A DNA stretch of 39,473 nt, from NCBI GenBank assembly GCA_021801605.1, contig JAJYXU010000037.1:1-39473 (forward strand). The letters are read 5' to 3'. Positions 26,910-35,224 of this stretch are shown piece by piece (within the stretch, counting starts at the first letter, position 1; each line of letters begins with the position of its first letter). Below the pieces are notes generated by a model. It saw only the letters and a program-made list of their open reading frames with translations. It was not told where the DNA came from and did not search any database. Both the position numbers and the translations under genes were made by a program. This stretch comes from Bacteroidota bacterium. GTDB lineage: Bacteria > Bacteroidota > Ignavibacteria > Ignavibacteriales > Melioribacteraceae.

Positions 26910-27558
26910 TAATTTTCAAAGAAATGTTCTTCGATATATTGGAATCCGGTTTGCAAGCGCCGCTATACGGCTGCTTCTAAAAACTCTCCGGATTAAAACC
27001 GTTAACGGAGAATCTGTTACTAAATTAATTCACGAAAAGAAAAATTTTGTAACTGCTTTCTGGCATGGTTCAATGATGATTGGCTGGTTCATTCACCGGA
27101 ACGATAACGCCGCGGCTCTTGTTAGTCAAAGTAAAGACGGAGATGTCCTTGCGAGCACACTTGAAAAGTGGAATTATCACGTTGTACGCGGCTCTAGTTC
27201 GTCCGGCGGCAATGATGCTTTGACAATTATGATTTTGCTTATCCGCGAAGGTTATTCGCTAGCTATTACTCCCGATGGACCGCGCGGACCAATTTATAAT
27301 ATGAAAGCGGGCGCCGTAATTACTGCTAAGAAATCGAGCGCACCGTTATTTTTGGTCGGGATCGGAATAAAGAAAAAGTTTGTATTAAAAAGCTGGGACC
27401 GCTTTGAAGTACCAATACCGTTTAGCAAAGTTGTTGCGGTTTACTCAGAACCAATTTTTATAGATCAAAATTTGAGTTACGAAGAAACAAATCAAAAAAT
27501 TATTGAGTGCGAAGAGTTGTTAAATAAATTACACAAGGATGCTCTAAGTCTGTGTTAG
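26899..27558 (+). CDS. Lysophospholipid acyltransferase-family protein (DUF374-like)
   Basis: A 219-residue acyltransferase-like protein. The HxxxD-type acyltransferase core appears in modified form: FWHGSMMIGWF near residue 55, SKDGD near 77, then RGSSSSGG, and ITPDGPRGPIYNMKAGAV near 130-147. These are the signatures of the DUF374 branch of the LPLAT superfamily, related to enzymes that add secondary acyl chains to lipid A. A position between lpxB and lpxK supports a lipid A acylation role, but substrate and chain length cannot be read from sequence. The ATG overlaps the lpxB stop by 11 bases, and the lpxK start overlaps its stop, so all three are translated as one unit. Confidence 0.88.
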   Translation: MKLSNFQRNVLRYIGIRFASAAIRLLLKTLRIKTVNGESVTKLIHEKKNFVTAFWHGSMMIGWFIHRNDNAAALVSQSKDGDVLASTLEKWNYHVVRGSSSSGGNDALTIMILLIREGYSLAITPDGPRGPIYNMKAGAVITAKKSSAPLFLVGIGIKKKFVLKSWDRFEVPIPFSKVVAVYSEPIFIDQNLSYEETNQKIIECEELLNKLHKDALSLC

Positions 27559-28622
27559 ATTTTATAAGAATAATATTATCACCGTTGGTTATTGTTTACT
27601 CGTTAATAACAAAAATTAGAAACGTGTTCTTTGATAAAAATATTTTTCCCTCAGCTAAGGTTGATGCAAAAGTAATTTCTGTAGGAAATTTAACTGTTGG
27701 CGGTTCGGGAAAAACTCCGGCAACGATGATGATTGCCAAAACATTAAAAGAAAAGAATAAAAAAGTAGGACTTCTAAGCCGTGGCTATGGCAGAAGTTCA
27801 ATTGGTTATGTTTATGTGAGCGACGGCAATAATATCAACACATCTGTTGATGAATGCGGAGATGAAATGTATTTCATGTCAGAAGAATTAAAAGTACCCG
27901 CAGCCGTTGCCGAACATCGTGTAGACGGCGCTAAGCAGTTCATTAAAGATTCGAATGTTGATACCATTATTTTAGATGATGCATTTCAGCATAGATGGAT
28001 TTACCGCAATGTTGATGTTGTAATTATTGATCAGAGATTTTTAGAGAAAGATGGACAAATTGAGCAACATTTGCTTCCTCTTGGTTCAATGCGTGAACCG
28101 TTTGAATCATTGAAACGTTCGGATATTATAATTATCAATAGAAAATTTTCAGGTATTAATAAGATTCCGGAAAAGTTAGAAAGATATTTTGAAGGGAAAA
28201 AAGTTTTCACCGGTTATTATGAAGCAGTTGGTTTTTACGATGTGAAGAATCATAATTTTTTTAATATGAACGAATTCCAGGGACAAAAGAGTTTAGTGGT
28301 TTGCGGAATTGCCCGCCCCTATTCTTTTTTGAACGCACTTGAAAAAAATAAAATTGATATCACCAACAAAATGATTTTTGACGACCATAAAAATTACTCT
28401 CTTAAAGAAGTGCATGACATCAGAAAGAAATTTTACGATACAAATTCTTATTCGGTACTTACTACACAGAAAGATGCGGTAAAATTCATCAAGTACTCGA
28501 AAGAACTTGACGACATAGATATTTTCTATTTGAAGATAGAGCTTAAACTTGACGAACAAAACAAATTTGACGAACTAATTATAAAATCAATTAAGGAGGG
28601 TTCTAAAAATTATCGATTGTAA
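27552..28622 (+). CDS. lpxK: Tetraacyldisaccharide 4'-kinase
   Basis: A 356-residue inner-membrane kinase that phosphorylates the 4' position of the lipid A disaccharide. Residues 3-20 form the membrane helix (IRIILSPLVIVYSLI). The Walker A loop is TVGGSGKTPATMM, close to the family's GGxGKTP. SRGYGR and ILDDAFQHRW follow in the expected places. GTG at 27552 is the start, overlapping the upstream stop by seven bases. It is the last gene of the smc-to-lpxK run; a dispersed repeat relic begins eight bases after its stop. Length and motifs are typical; no defect is seen. Confidence 0.96.
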   Translation: MLDFIRIILSPLVIVYSLITKIRNVFFDKNIFPSAKVDAKVISVGNLTVGGSGKTPATMMIAKTLKEKNKKVGLLSRGYGRSSIGYVYVSDGNNINTSVDECGDEMYFMSEELKVPAAVAEHRVDGAKQFIKDSNVDTIILDDAFQHRWIYRNVDVVIIDQRFLEKDGQIEQHLLPLGSMREPFESLKRSDIIIINRKFSGINKIPEKLERYFEGKKVFTGYYEAVGFYDVKNHNFFNMNEFQGQKSLVVCGIARPYSFLNALEKNKIDITNKMIFDDHKNYSLKEVHDIRKKFYDTNSYSVLTTQKDAVKFIKYSKELDDIDIFYLKIELKLDEQNKFDELIIKSIKEGSKNYRL

Positions 28623-28629
28623 ATATTTA

Positions 28630-28669
28630 ACGCAGAGGACACAAAGAAAGTGCAAAGTTCGCAGAGGAT
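28630..28669. repeat. Solo relic of the CGCAAAG-type repeat
   Basis: AACGCAGAG, GACACAAAG, AAAGTGCAAAG and TTCGCAGAG follow each other with a 9-11-base period between lpxK and ppdK. These words match the arms that frame the GxxExxY gene at 13455-13919 (AACCGCAAAG, TTCGCGAAG, GCGCAAA), but there is no gene and no partner arm here, so it looks like a solo end. Confidence 0.55.
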
Positions 28670-28734
28670 TTTGATATTTTTAGAACCGCCCTTAACTAAT
28701 AAAAAAAATAAACATTTATCGGAGGATATATTAA

Positions 28735-31515
28735 ATGGCTAAAGCAACACAAAAGTATGTGTACTATTTCGGCGGCAAACGTGCGGAAGGACATGCAACA
28801 ATGAAAGAACTACTCGGTGGTAAAGGCGCTAACCTTGCCGAGATGGTCAATATTGGATTACCGGTTCCTGCCGGTTTTACAATTACAACCGAAGTATGTA
28901 CAGCTTATTACAAAAACAACAGAAAGTATCCAAAAGAACTTGAGAAACAGGTTAAAGATGCTCTTGCAAAGACAGAAAAAGAGATGGGCGCAAAGTTTGG
29001 AGATAAAGTTAATCCACTTCTCGTTTCAGTTCGTTCCGGTGCTCGCGCTTCAATGCCCGGTATGATGGAGACAATTCTCAATGTCGGTTTAAACAATCAA
29101 ACGCGTGAGGCATTAATTGCAAAGACAGGAAATCCGCGCTTTGTTTACGATTCACATCGCCGATTGATTCAAATGTATTCCGATGTTGTAATGGAAAAAG
29201 CTGCCGGTATTGAACCGGAAGAAAGCAAAGGAGTTCGCCAACAATTAGAAAAAGAACTTCATAATATGAAAGAAGCCCGCGGTGCTAAAAGTGATACTGA
29301 TTTGAGCGCTGATGATTTAAAAGAACTGATCGAAATCTATAAAGCAAAAGTTCAGGAAGTTCTTGGCAAACCTTTCCCCGAAAATCCTATGGATCAACTT
29401 TGGGGTGCGGTTTCTGCAGTATTCCAAAGCTGGATGGGTAAACGCGCAATATCTTACAGAAGAATTGAGAGCATTCCCGATGAATGGGGCACTGCTGTAA
29501 ATGTTCAATCGATGGTATTTGGAAATATGGGAGATACATCTGCAACCGGTGTTGCATTTACACGTAACCCTGCAACCGGAGAAAATTATTTTTACGGTGA
29601 ATGGCTGCCAAATGCACAAGGTGAAGACGTAGTTGCCGGTATAAGAACTCCAAATCCAATTAATGAAGTTGGAAAAAGCGAGCATACAGCTCATCTCCCT
29701 TCACTTGAAACGGGAATGATTCATGCATATAAACAACTTCATGCTATTCAGCTCTCTCTCGAAAAACACTATCACGATATGCTTGATATTGAATTCACAA
29801 TTCAAGAAGGTCGGCTTTATATGCTTCAATGCCGCGTAGGAAAAAGAAACGGACCTGCTGCTGTAAAGATGGCTGTTGATATGTTTAAAGAAAAACTAAT
29901 TACAAAAGAAGAAGCCGTAATGCGTGTTCAACCTTCTCAGCTTGATGAACTTCTTCATCCAATTATAGATCCAAAAGCTGAACTCACATCAACTGTTATA
30001 GTAAAAGGATTGCCGGCGGGTCCAGGTGCTGCATCAGGCCAAGTTGTATTCTCTTCAGTTGATGCAGTTGCATGGGCTAAAGAAGGTAAGAAAGTTATTT
30101 TGGTTAGAGAAGAAACTAATCCAGAAGACATCGAAGGAATGCGCGCTGCACAAGCAATACTCACCGGTCGCGGCGGTATGACTTCACACGCAGCACTTGT
30201 AGCTCGCGGCTGGGGTAAATGCTGTATAGTTGGCGCCGGTTCTGTAAAAATAAATTATCAAGAAAAATATTTTACTGTCGGCGATGTAACAGTTCGCGAA
30301 GGTGAATATCTTACTTTAAATGGTTCTAAAGGAAATGTTTATCTTGGCGAAATACCGATGATTAAAGCCGCCGAAGAAAATCCTGACTTCCAGGCATTTA
30401 TGAAAATCTGTGATGCGGTAAGAAAATTAAAAGTAAGAACAAACGCAGATACACCTGAAGACGCAGCACGTGCACGTGCATTTGGCGCCGAAGGAATTGG
30501 TCTGTTCAGAACTGAACATATGTTCTACGGAAAAAATTCTGAAGAACCGTTGTTCAAGTTGCGCAAGATGATTCACTCGAATACAGAAGCTGAAAGAAGA
30601 AGTGCCCTGGACGAACTCTTTCCTCATGTTAAACAGGATTTGAAAGGAACGCTCGAGGCAATGGACGGGTATCCGGTTACATTCAGAACACTCGATCCCC
30701 CGCTTCATGAATTCGTTCCAACCAGAATGGAAGAGAGAGAAAAACTTGCAGAGAGTTTAGGAATATCTCTCGATGAATTAAATAAACGCGCAGATGCATT
30801 ACATGAAAATAATCCGATGATGGGACACCGCGGTGTTCGTCTTGGAATTACTTATCCTGAAATTACAGAAATGCAAGTACGTGCAATCTTCGAAGCAACA
30901 GCAGAATTATCAGCAGAGGGAAAGAAACCATTCCCGGAAATTATGATTCCTGTTACTTGCCATGTAAACGAAATCAAACATCAAAATATCATCATAAATA
31001 AAATTCATGACGAAGTGTGCGCGAAATTTGGATTGAAGAAAATTCCTCACTTAACCGGCACGATGATTGAAATTCCTCGTGCATGTTTAACCGCTGATAA
31101 GATTGCCGAAGTTGCGCAATTCTTCTCATTCGGAACAAACGATTTAACACAAATGGGCTTTGGATTTTCTCGCGATGATATCGGCGGATTCTTGCCGGAA
31201 TATCTTGATAAGAAGATTCTTCCCGTTGATCCGTTTCAAACAATTGATCAGGAAGCAATTGGTAAGTTGATGAAGATGGCAGTAGAAGGCGGAAGAGCCA
31301 CGAGAGCCGATCTTAAGATTGGAATCTGCGGAGAACATGGCGGCGAACCAAAATCAGTTGAATTCTGTCATAAGATAGGATTGAACTATGTAAGTTGTTC
31401 ACCGTTCCGCGTTCCGATTGCACGGCTTGCAGCAGCTCATGCGGTTGTTAAAGAAATGCAATCTGTTAAACCGGCAGCAAAGAAATCAAATAAGAAAGCA
31501 TCAAAGAAGAAGTAA
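28735..31515 (+). CDS. ppdK: Pyruvate, phosphate dikinase
   Basis: A full-length PPDK of 926 residues, interconverting pyruvate, ATP and phosphate with PEP, AMP and pyrophosphate. The N-terminal ATP-grasp part opens with FGGKRAEGHATMKELLGGKG and has VRSGARASMPGMM. The central swivelling domain carries the phosphorylated histidine in GRGGMTSHAALVARGWGKCC. The C-terminal PEP/pyruvate barrel has GIGLFRTEHMF, MGHRGVRLGI, FSFGTNDLTQMGFGFSRDD and the catalytic cysteine in GICGEHGG. The last 20 residues are an added lysine/alanine-rich tail (AAKKSNKKASKKK), beyond the usual end. ATG follows GGAGG by eight bases, one of the strongest ribosome sites here. It is a single gene bounded by two different repeat elements. 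Confidence 0.98.
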   Translation: MAKATQKYVYYFGGKRAEGHATMKELLGGKGANLAEMVNIGLPVPAGFTITTEVCTAYYKNNRKYPKELEKQVKDALAKTEKEMGAKFGDKVNPLLVSVRSGARASMPGMMETILNVGLNNQTREALIAKTGNPRFVYDSHRRLIQMYSDVVMEKAAGIEPEESKGVRQQLEKELHNMKEARGAKSDTDLSADDLKELIEIYKAKVQEVLGKPFPENPMDQLWGAVSAVFQSWMGKRAISYRRIESIPDEWGTAVNVQSMVFGNMGDTSATGVAFTRNPATGENYFYGEWLPNAQGEDVVAGIRTPNPINEVGKSEHTAHLPSLETGMIHAYKQLHAIQLSLEKHYHDMLDIEFTIQEGRLYMLQCRVGKRNGPAAVKMAVDMFKEKLITKEEAVMRVQPSQLDELLHPIIDPKAELTSTVIVKGLPAGPGAASGQVVFSSVDAVAWAKEGKKVILVREETNPEDIEGMRAAQAILTGRGGMTSHAALVARGWGKCCIVGAGSVKINYQEKYFTVGDVTVREGEYLTLNGSKGNVYLGEIPMIKAAEENPDFQAFMKICDAVRKLKVRTNADTPEDAARARAFGAEGIGLFRTEHMFYGKNSEEPLFKLRKMIHSNTEAERRSALDELFPHVKQDLKGTLEAMDGYPVTFRTLDPPLHEFVPTRMEEREKLAESLGISLDELNKRADALHENNPMMGHRGVRLGITYPEITEMQVRAIFEATAELSAEGKKPFPEIMIPVTCHVNEIKHQNIIINKIHDEVCAKFGLKKIPHLTGTMIEIPRACLTADKIAEVAQFFSFGTNDLTQMGFGFSRDDIGGFLPEYLDKKILPVDPFQTIDQEAIGKLMKMAVEGGRATRADLKIGICGEHGGEPKSVEFCHKIGLNYVSCSPFRVPIARLAAAHAVVKEMQSVKPAAKKSNKKASKKK

Positions 31516-31523
31516 TAAAGCAA

Positions 31524-31625
31524 TTGTCATTCTTCTCCCGCCTTCAGGCGGGAGAAGAATCTCCTTCTAAAAGTAAAATGAGATTCTTCGTCGTCCCGAT
31601 GAATCGGGACTTCTCAGAATGACAA
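31524..31625. repeat. Palindromic intergenic repeat with TTGTCATTCT ends
   Basis: TTGTCATTCT (31524-31533) and its exact complement AGAATGACAA (31616-31625) bound a 102-bp unit. Inside, a perfect 14-bp stem ATTCTTCTCCCGCC/GGCGGGAGAAGAAT (31529-31542 and 31547-31560, loop TTCA) and a second stem GTCCCGAT/ATCGGGAC (31593-31610) are connected by GAAGAATCTC/GAGATTCTTC (31554-31563 and 31580-31589). Mutually exclusive foldings are possible. It lies nine bases after ppdK and could end its transcript, though no T-run follows the first stem. Confidence 0.75.
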
Positions 31626-31652
31626 AATGAAAGAACATCAAGAGGAGAATAA

Positions 31653-32690
31653 ATGAAGTTATCAGAGTTTCAATACAATTTACCTAAAACGTCTATCGCA
31701 AAAAATCCGGTCTCGCCGCGCGATAAAGCAAAATTGATGGTGTTAAACCGCGCAACCGGTGAGATTGAACAGCACAAATTTTCTGATGTAGTTGACTACA
31801 TGCAGAAAGGCGACGTTGTTGTTGTTAATCAAACTAAAGTAATGCAGGCGCGCTTATTCGGAAAGAAAGAAAGAACCAACGCAAAGATCGAAGTATTTGT
31901 CCTTCGTGAATTGAACAAGGAAGAAAATATCTGGGACGTAATTGTTGATCCTGCCAGAAAAGTTAGAATAGGCAACAGAATTTATTTTAATGATAAACTT
32001 TGGTGCGAAGTAATTGATAACACAACATCACGCGGCAGAACTGTTCGTTTTAACGAAGACGCCGGAGATATTTTTAAGGCGATCGAAAAAATCGGGCATA
32101 CTCCTCTTCCCCCGTATATTAAACGAGACGCCGTTCCATCCGATAAGGAAAATTATCAGACAATCTTTGCCGAAGTTGACGGGTCTGTAGCTGCACCAAC
32201 TGCAGGTTTACATTTTACTCCTTTTTTGGTAAAGAAAGCTGAAAAGCTCGGTGTAAAATTTGTACCGGTTATTCTTCATATCGGTCTCGGTACTTTTCGT
32301 CCAGTCGAAGTCGAAGATCTAACAAAGCACAGAATGGATTCGGAATATTTTGAAATTCATGAAGAGACTGCCAAAGTAATTAATAAAGCTCTTGAAGAGA
32401 AAAAAAATATTTTTGTGGTTGGCACCAGCACATGCCGTGCTCTTGAAAGCAGCGTTACTGCCGATGGATTTGCGAAGCCAAATTCCGGATGGACGGATAA
32501 ATTCATCTTCCCGCCTTACGAGTTTAGAGTAACTAAAAAATTGATAACAAACTTTCATCAGCCGGAATCAACTTTGATGATGTTAGCCGGAGCTTTTGCC
32601 GGTTTCGATTTTATTATGAAAGCGTATAAGAAAGCATTGAAAGACGACTATCGCTTCTTAAGTTATGGCGATGCTATGTTGATTATTTAA
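31653..32690 (+). CDS. queA: S-adenosylmethionine:tRNA ribosyltransferase-isomerase
   Basis: A 345-residue QueA that transfers and rearranges the ribosyl part of S-adenosylmethionine onto preQ1 at position 34 of tRNA, giving epoxyqueuosine. The start MKLSEFQYNLPKTSIAKNP with SPRDKAKLMVLNR is the family's typical opening; VVVNQTKVMQARLFG, GHTPLPPYIKR, GSVAAPTAGLHFT, HIGLGTFRPV, GTSTCRALES and NFHQPESTLMMLAGAFAG follow in order. Nothing is missing. ATG follows GAGGAG. It is not next to other queuosine genes here; ispD follows 31 bases downstream. No preQ1 riboswitch was recognised upstream, where a repeat element fills the space. Confidence 0.97.
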   Translation: MKLSEFQYNLPKTSIAKNPVSPRDKAKLMVLNRATGEIEQHKFSDVVDYMQKGDVVVVNQTKVMQARLFGKKERTNAKIEVFVLRELNKEENIWDVIVDPARKVRIGNRIYFNDKLWCEVIDNTTSRGRTVRFNEDAGDIFKAIEKIGHTPLPPYIKRDAVPSDKENYQTIFAEVDGSVAAPTAGLHFTPFLVKKAEKLGVKFVPVILHIGLGTFRPVEVEDLTKHRMDSEYFEIHEETAKVINKALEEKKNIFVVGTSTCRALESSVTADGFAKPNSGWTDKFIFPPYEFRVTKKLITNFHQPESTLMMLAGAFAGFDFIMKAYKKALKDDYRFLSYGDAMLII

Positions 32691-32721
32691 GAATTTTGTC
32701 TTGTGATTTTGGAACTTTGAA

Positions 32722-33402
32722 GTGAAAATTTTTGCAATCATACCTTCGGGAGGTACTGGGAGACGGGCGAATGCTTCTTTACCAAAACAGTATATTCAAT
32801 TTTACGGTAAAGAATTGATTGCCTATACTCTCGATGTTTTTCAGAAATGTGAAATGATTGATGAGATTGTTATTCCCGCTCAGAGAGATTATTTCAAATT
32901 ACTTGATGATATTAAAGGACATTACTCGTTTACCAAACTTTCAAAAATTGTTGAAGGGGGCGAAGAAAGACAGGATTCAGTTTTCAACGCCCTTAAATCT
33001 CTTAAAGCTTCAGATGAAGATTTAATTGTAGTTCACGATGCCGTTCGTCCTCTTCTTCCTCAAAATGTCTTAATCAATGCAATTGAAACGGCTAAACAGT
33101 TTGGAAGCGCAGTTGTTGCAACTAGAGCCAAAGACACTTTGATCAAAGGAAACGATTTTATTCTTTCTTTCGTTAATAGAGAAGAATTTTATTACGTTCA
33201 AACTCCACAAATTTTCTCTTATAAAGTCTTATACGGAGCATTTAAAAAAGCCGGAGAAGATAAATTCATTGGCACTGATGAATCTATGCTGGTTCATCGA
33301 ATGGGATATGAAATTAAATTAGTCGAAGGTTCCTCTTTCAATTTTAAGATTACAAATCAAGACGATATTAAACTTTTTCGGATAATTTCCGAACATAACT
33401 GA
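32722..33402 (+). CDS. ispD: 2-C-methyl-D-erythritol 4-phosphate cytidylyltransferase
   Basis: A 226-residue nucleotidyltransferase of the MEP isoprenoid pathway, forming CDP-methylerythritol from MEP and CTP. The CTP-binding loop is IPSGGTGRRANASLPKQY, a variant of the usual PAAGxGxRMG. VHDAVRPLLP and FYYVQTPQIFSY are the other family signatures, and GTDESMLV matches the usual TDD/ES motif. Start is GTG at 32722, where the conserved sequence begins at once. It lies after queA with a 31-base gap and before a new promoter. Whether CTP binding is affected by the Ser replacing Ala in the first loop is not known; this is likely lineage variation. Confidence 0.93.
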   Translation: MKIFAIIPSGGTGRRANASLPKQYIQFYGKELIAYTLDVFQKCEMIDEIVIPAQRDYFKLLDDIKGHYSFTKLSKIVEGGEERQDSVFNALKSLKASDEDLIVVHDAVRPLLPQNVLINAIETAKQFGSAVVATRAKDTLIKGNDFILSFVNREEFYYVQTPQIFSYKVLYGAFKKAGEDKFIGTDESMLVHRMGYEIKLVEGSSFNFKITNQDDIKLFRIISEHN

Positions 33403-33415
33403 GTGAGATTCTTCC

Positions 33416-33446
33416 TTGTTTATAAAATACTTTTTTTCTAAGTTTG
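33416..33446 (+). promoter_or_regulatory. Bacteroidota-type promoter for plsY-gpsA
   Basis: TTG at 33416-33418 and TAAGTTTG at 33439-33446 match the TTG / TAnnTTTG pattern with a 20-base spacer. The plsY ATG is 24 bases after the -7 box. Confidence 0.6.
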
Positions 33447-33469
33447 ACCATATTTTGGATGGATAGTAG

Positions 33470-34138
33470 ATGTTAAACCTCATATTTGTTGTTATTCTTT
33501 CTTACTTAGCGGGTTCAATTCCTACAAGTATCATCGTTAGCAAACTCGTACGCGGAATAGATATAAGAGAACACGGCAGCGGTAACGCTGGCGGCTCAAA
33601 TGTTTTTAGAGTTCTCGGCTGGAAATACGGTATACTTGTAATTCTGCTGGATGCTTTGAAAGGAGCTCTTGCTGTAATTATTGTAGCTCGTTTATATTTA
33701 GACAGTTTTCCATTTAAAAATATCACGCCGTTCGATGACTTCACTCTCGTTCAAATAATTTGCGGAGTCGCAGCAGTAATCGGTCACATCTGGACTATCT
33801 TTGCCGGATTTCGCGGAGGAAAAGGTATTGCTACCGGACTCGGTGTTTTAATTATGATCGTTACAATTGATATGGCGCTGGCTTTAGGTATTTTCTTCCT
33901 TGTTGTTTCTCTCTCCCGTTATATCTCGCTCGGTTCGATTGCAGCAGCAGTTGCTGTTCCTTTGATTCTTGTAATAAGAGAAAATTTATTTGGAATTGAC
34001 ATCCAGGGTTATCATACTATACTTCCATTTACTATCATCCTTGCATTATTAGTTATCTACACACACCGTAAAAATATAGACCGTTTAATCAAAGGCAGTG
34101 AAAGCAAATTATCATTTGTAAAAAAGAAATCGGTTTAA
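33470..34138 (+). CDS. plsY: Glycerol-3-phosphate acyltransferase PlsY
   Basis: A 222-residue inner-membrane enzyme that moves an acyl group from acyl-phosphate to glycerol 3-phosphate, the first step of phospholipid synthesis. About five or six membrane helices are visible. The three family motifs are present: AGSIPTSIIVSKLV with HGSGNAGGSNVFRVLG (the second usually GSGNxGATN, here a GGS variant), FRGGKGIATGLGVL, and the C-terminal THRKNIDRLIKGSESKL. ATG lies after its own Bacteroidota-type promoter. The stop TAA is followed immediately by the gpsA ATG, so the two are coupled: gpsA makes the substrate that plsY uses. Confidence 0.95.
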   Translation: MLNLIFVVILSYLAGSIPTSIIVSKLVRGIDIREHGSGNAGGSNVFRVLGWKYGILVILLDALKGALAVIIVARLYLDSFPFKNITPFDDFTLVQIICGVAAVIGHIWTIFAGFRGGKGIATGLGVLIMIVTIDMALALGIFFLVVSLSRYISLGSIAAAVAVPLILVIRENLFGIDIQGYHTILPFTIILALLVIYTHRKNIDRLIKGSESKLSFVKKKSV

Positions 34139-35140
34139 ATGAAGATTTCTGTTCTCGGCGCAGGCGGCTGGGGAACAACCTTAGCCATACTTCTGCATTT
34201 TAACGGGCATGAAGTTACTCTCTGGGAATACAAACGTAACTATGCCAAAGTTCTAAATCGTTCCCGCGAAAACAAACTCCTTCTTCCAGGAATTAAAATT
34301 CCAAAAGAAATTTACATTACTCACTCTCTCTCCGAAAGCTGCCAGGACAAACATATGATTGTTCTCGCTGTTCCTTCTCAATTCATCCGGAGTGTGTTAA
34401 AGGAAATGAAACGTTATGATTTCCACGATACAATATTTGTAAGTGTTGCAAAAGGAATTGAGAAAGATACACTGTTGACCGTCTCTCAGATAATCAAAGA
34501 TGAATTAAAAGATTTGCCCATTGCAAATATCGGGGTTCTATCCGGACCAAGTCATGCCGAAGAAGTTGCTAAAAATATTCCGACTGCAGTAGTTGCCGCA
34601 TCGCGCGATCCGTTTACGGCAAAACAAATTCAATCGGCTTTTATCACTTCATATTTCCGCGTTTATTCTACAACAGATATTCTTGGCGTTGAATATGGCG
34701 GCGCTTTAAAAAATGTTATTGCTATAGGCGCAGGTATTATTGACGGCGCAAAGTTTGGCGATAATACAAAAGCGGCTATCATGACACGCGGCATTGCTGA
34801 AATCTCTCGTCTCGGAATTGCTCTCGGCGCCAAACCGGAAACTTTCTCCGGTCTATCCGGCATGGGAGATTTAATTGTTACTTGTATGAGCAAGCATAGC
34901 CGGAATAGATATGTCGGCGAACAACTTGGTAAAGGGAAAAAACTGAAAGATATTTTAAAGAAGATGCAGATGGTTGCCGAAGGTGTTGAAACCTGCAGGT
35001 CGGTACATCAGCTTTCTCTCAAACACAAAATTGAAACACCTATAGCAAATGCTGTTTACAAAATTTTGTTTGAAGAGAAAGACCCAACCAAAGCTACATA
35101 TGAATTAATGACCCGCGATATGAAAGCTGAAGACGAGTAA
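34139..35140 (+). CDS. gpsA: Glycerol-3-phosphate dehydrogenase [NAD(P)+]
   Basis: A 333-residue cytosolic oxidoreductase that reduces dihydroxyacetone phosphate to glycerol 3-phosphate. The Rossmann loop is VLGAGGWGTTLAILL; VAVPSQF-type sequence (VLAVPSQFIRS) and SVAKGIEKDTL follow. GPSHAEEVAKNIPTAV is the substrate-binding segment, and the catalytic lysine lies in GALKNVIAIGAGI. NTKAAIMTRGIAEISRLG and LSGMGDLIVTC complete the C-terminal domain. Nothing is missing. It begins directly after the plsY stop codon with no spacer. recG follows after 84 bases with no clear terminator between. Confidence 0.97.
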   Translation: MKISVLGAGGWGTTLAILLHFNGHEVTLWEYKRNYAKVLNRSRENKLLLPGIKIPKEIYITHSLSESCQDKHMIVLAVPSQFIRSVLKEMKRYDFHDTIFVSVAKGIEKDTLLTVSQIIKDELKDLPIANIGVLSGPSHAEEVAKNIPTAVVAASRDPFTAKQIQSAFITSYFRVYSTTDILGVEYGGALKNVIAIGAGIIDGAKFGDNTKAAIMTRGIAEISRLGIALGAKPETFSGLSGMGDLIVTCMSKHSRNRYVGEQLGKGKKLKDILKKMQMVAEGVETCRSVHQLSLKHKIETPIANAVYKILFEEKDPTKATYELMTRDMKAEDE

Positions 35141-35224
35141 ATCAGAACTCATTAATCAAGTCTCTACTTCCCTTCATATTTTTTAATTATCTTTCTCATC
35201 AGACAAAACAAACTCTATTAATTC

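Noticed and set aside
28736-31515. Lysine-rich tail of ppdK as a frameshift product
   Set aside because: The tail is in frame with no break in codon style, and ends at a normal stop; low-complexity Lys/Ala tails occur naturally.
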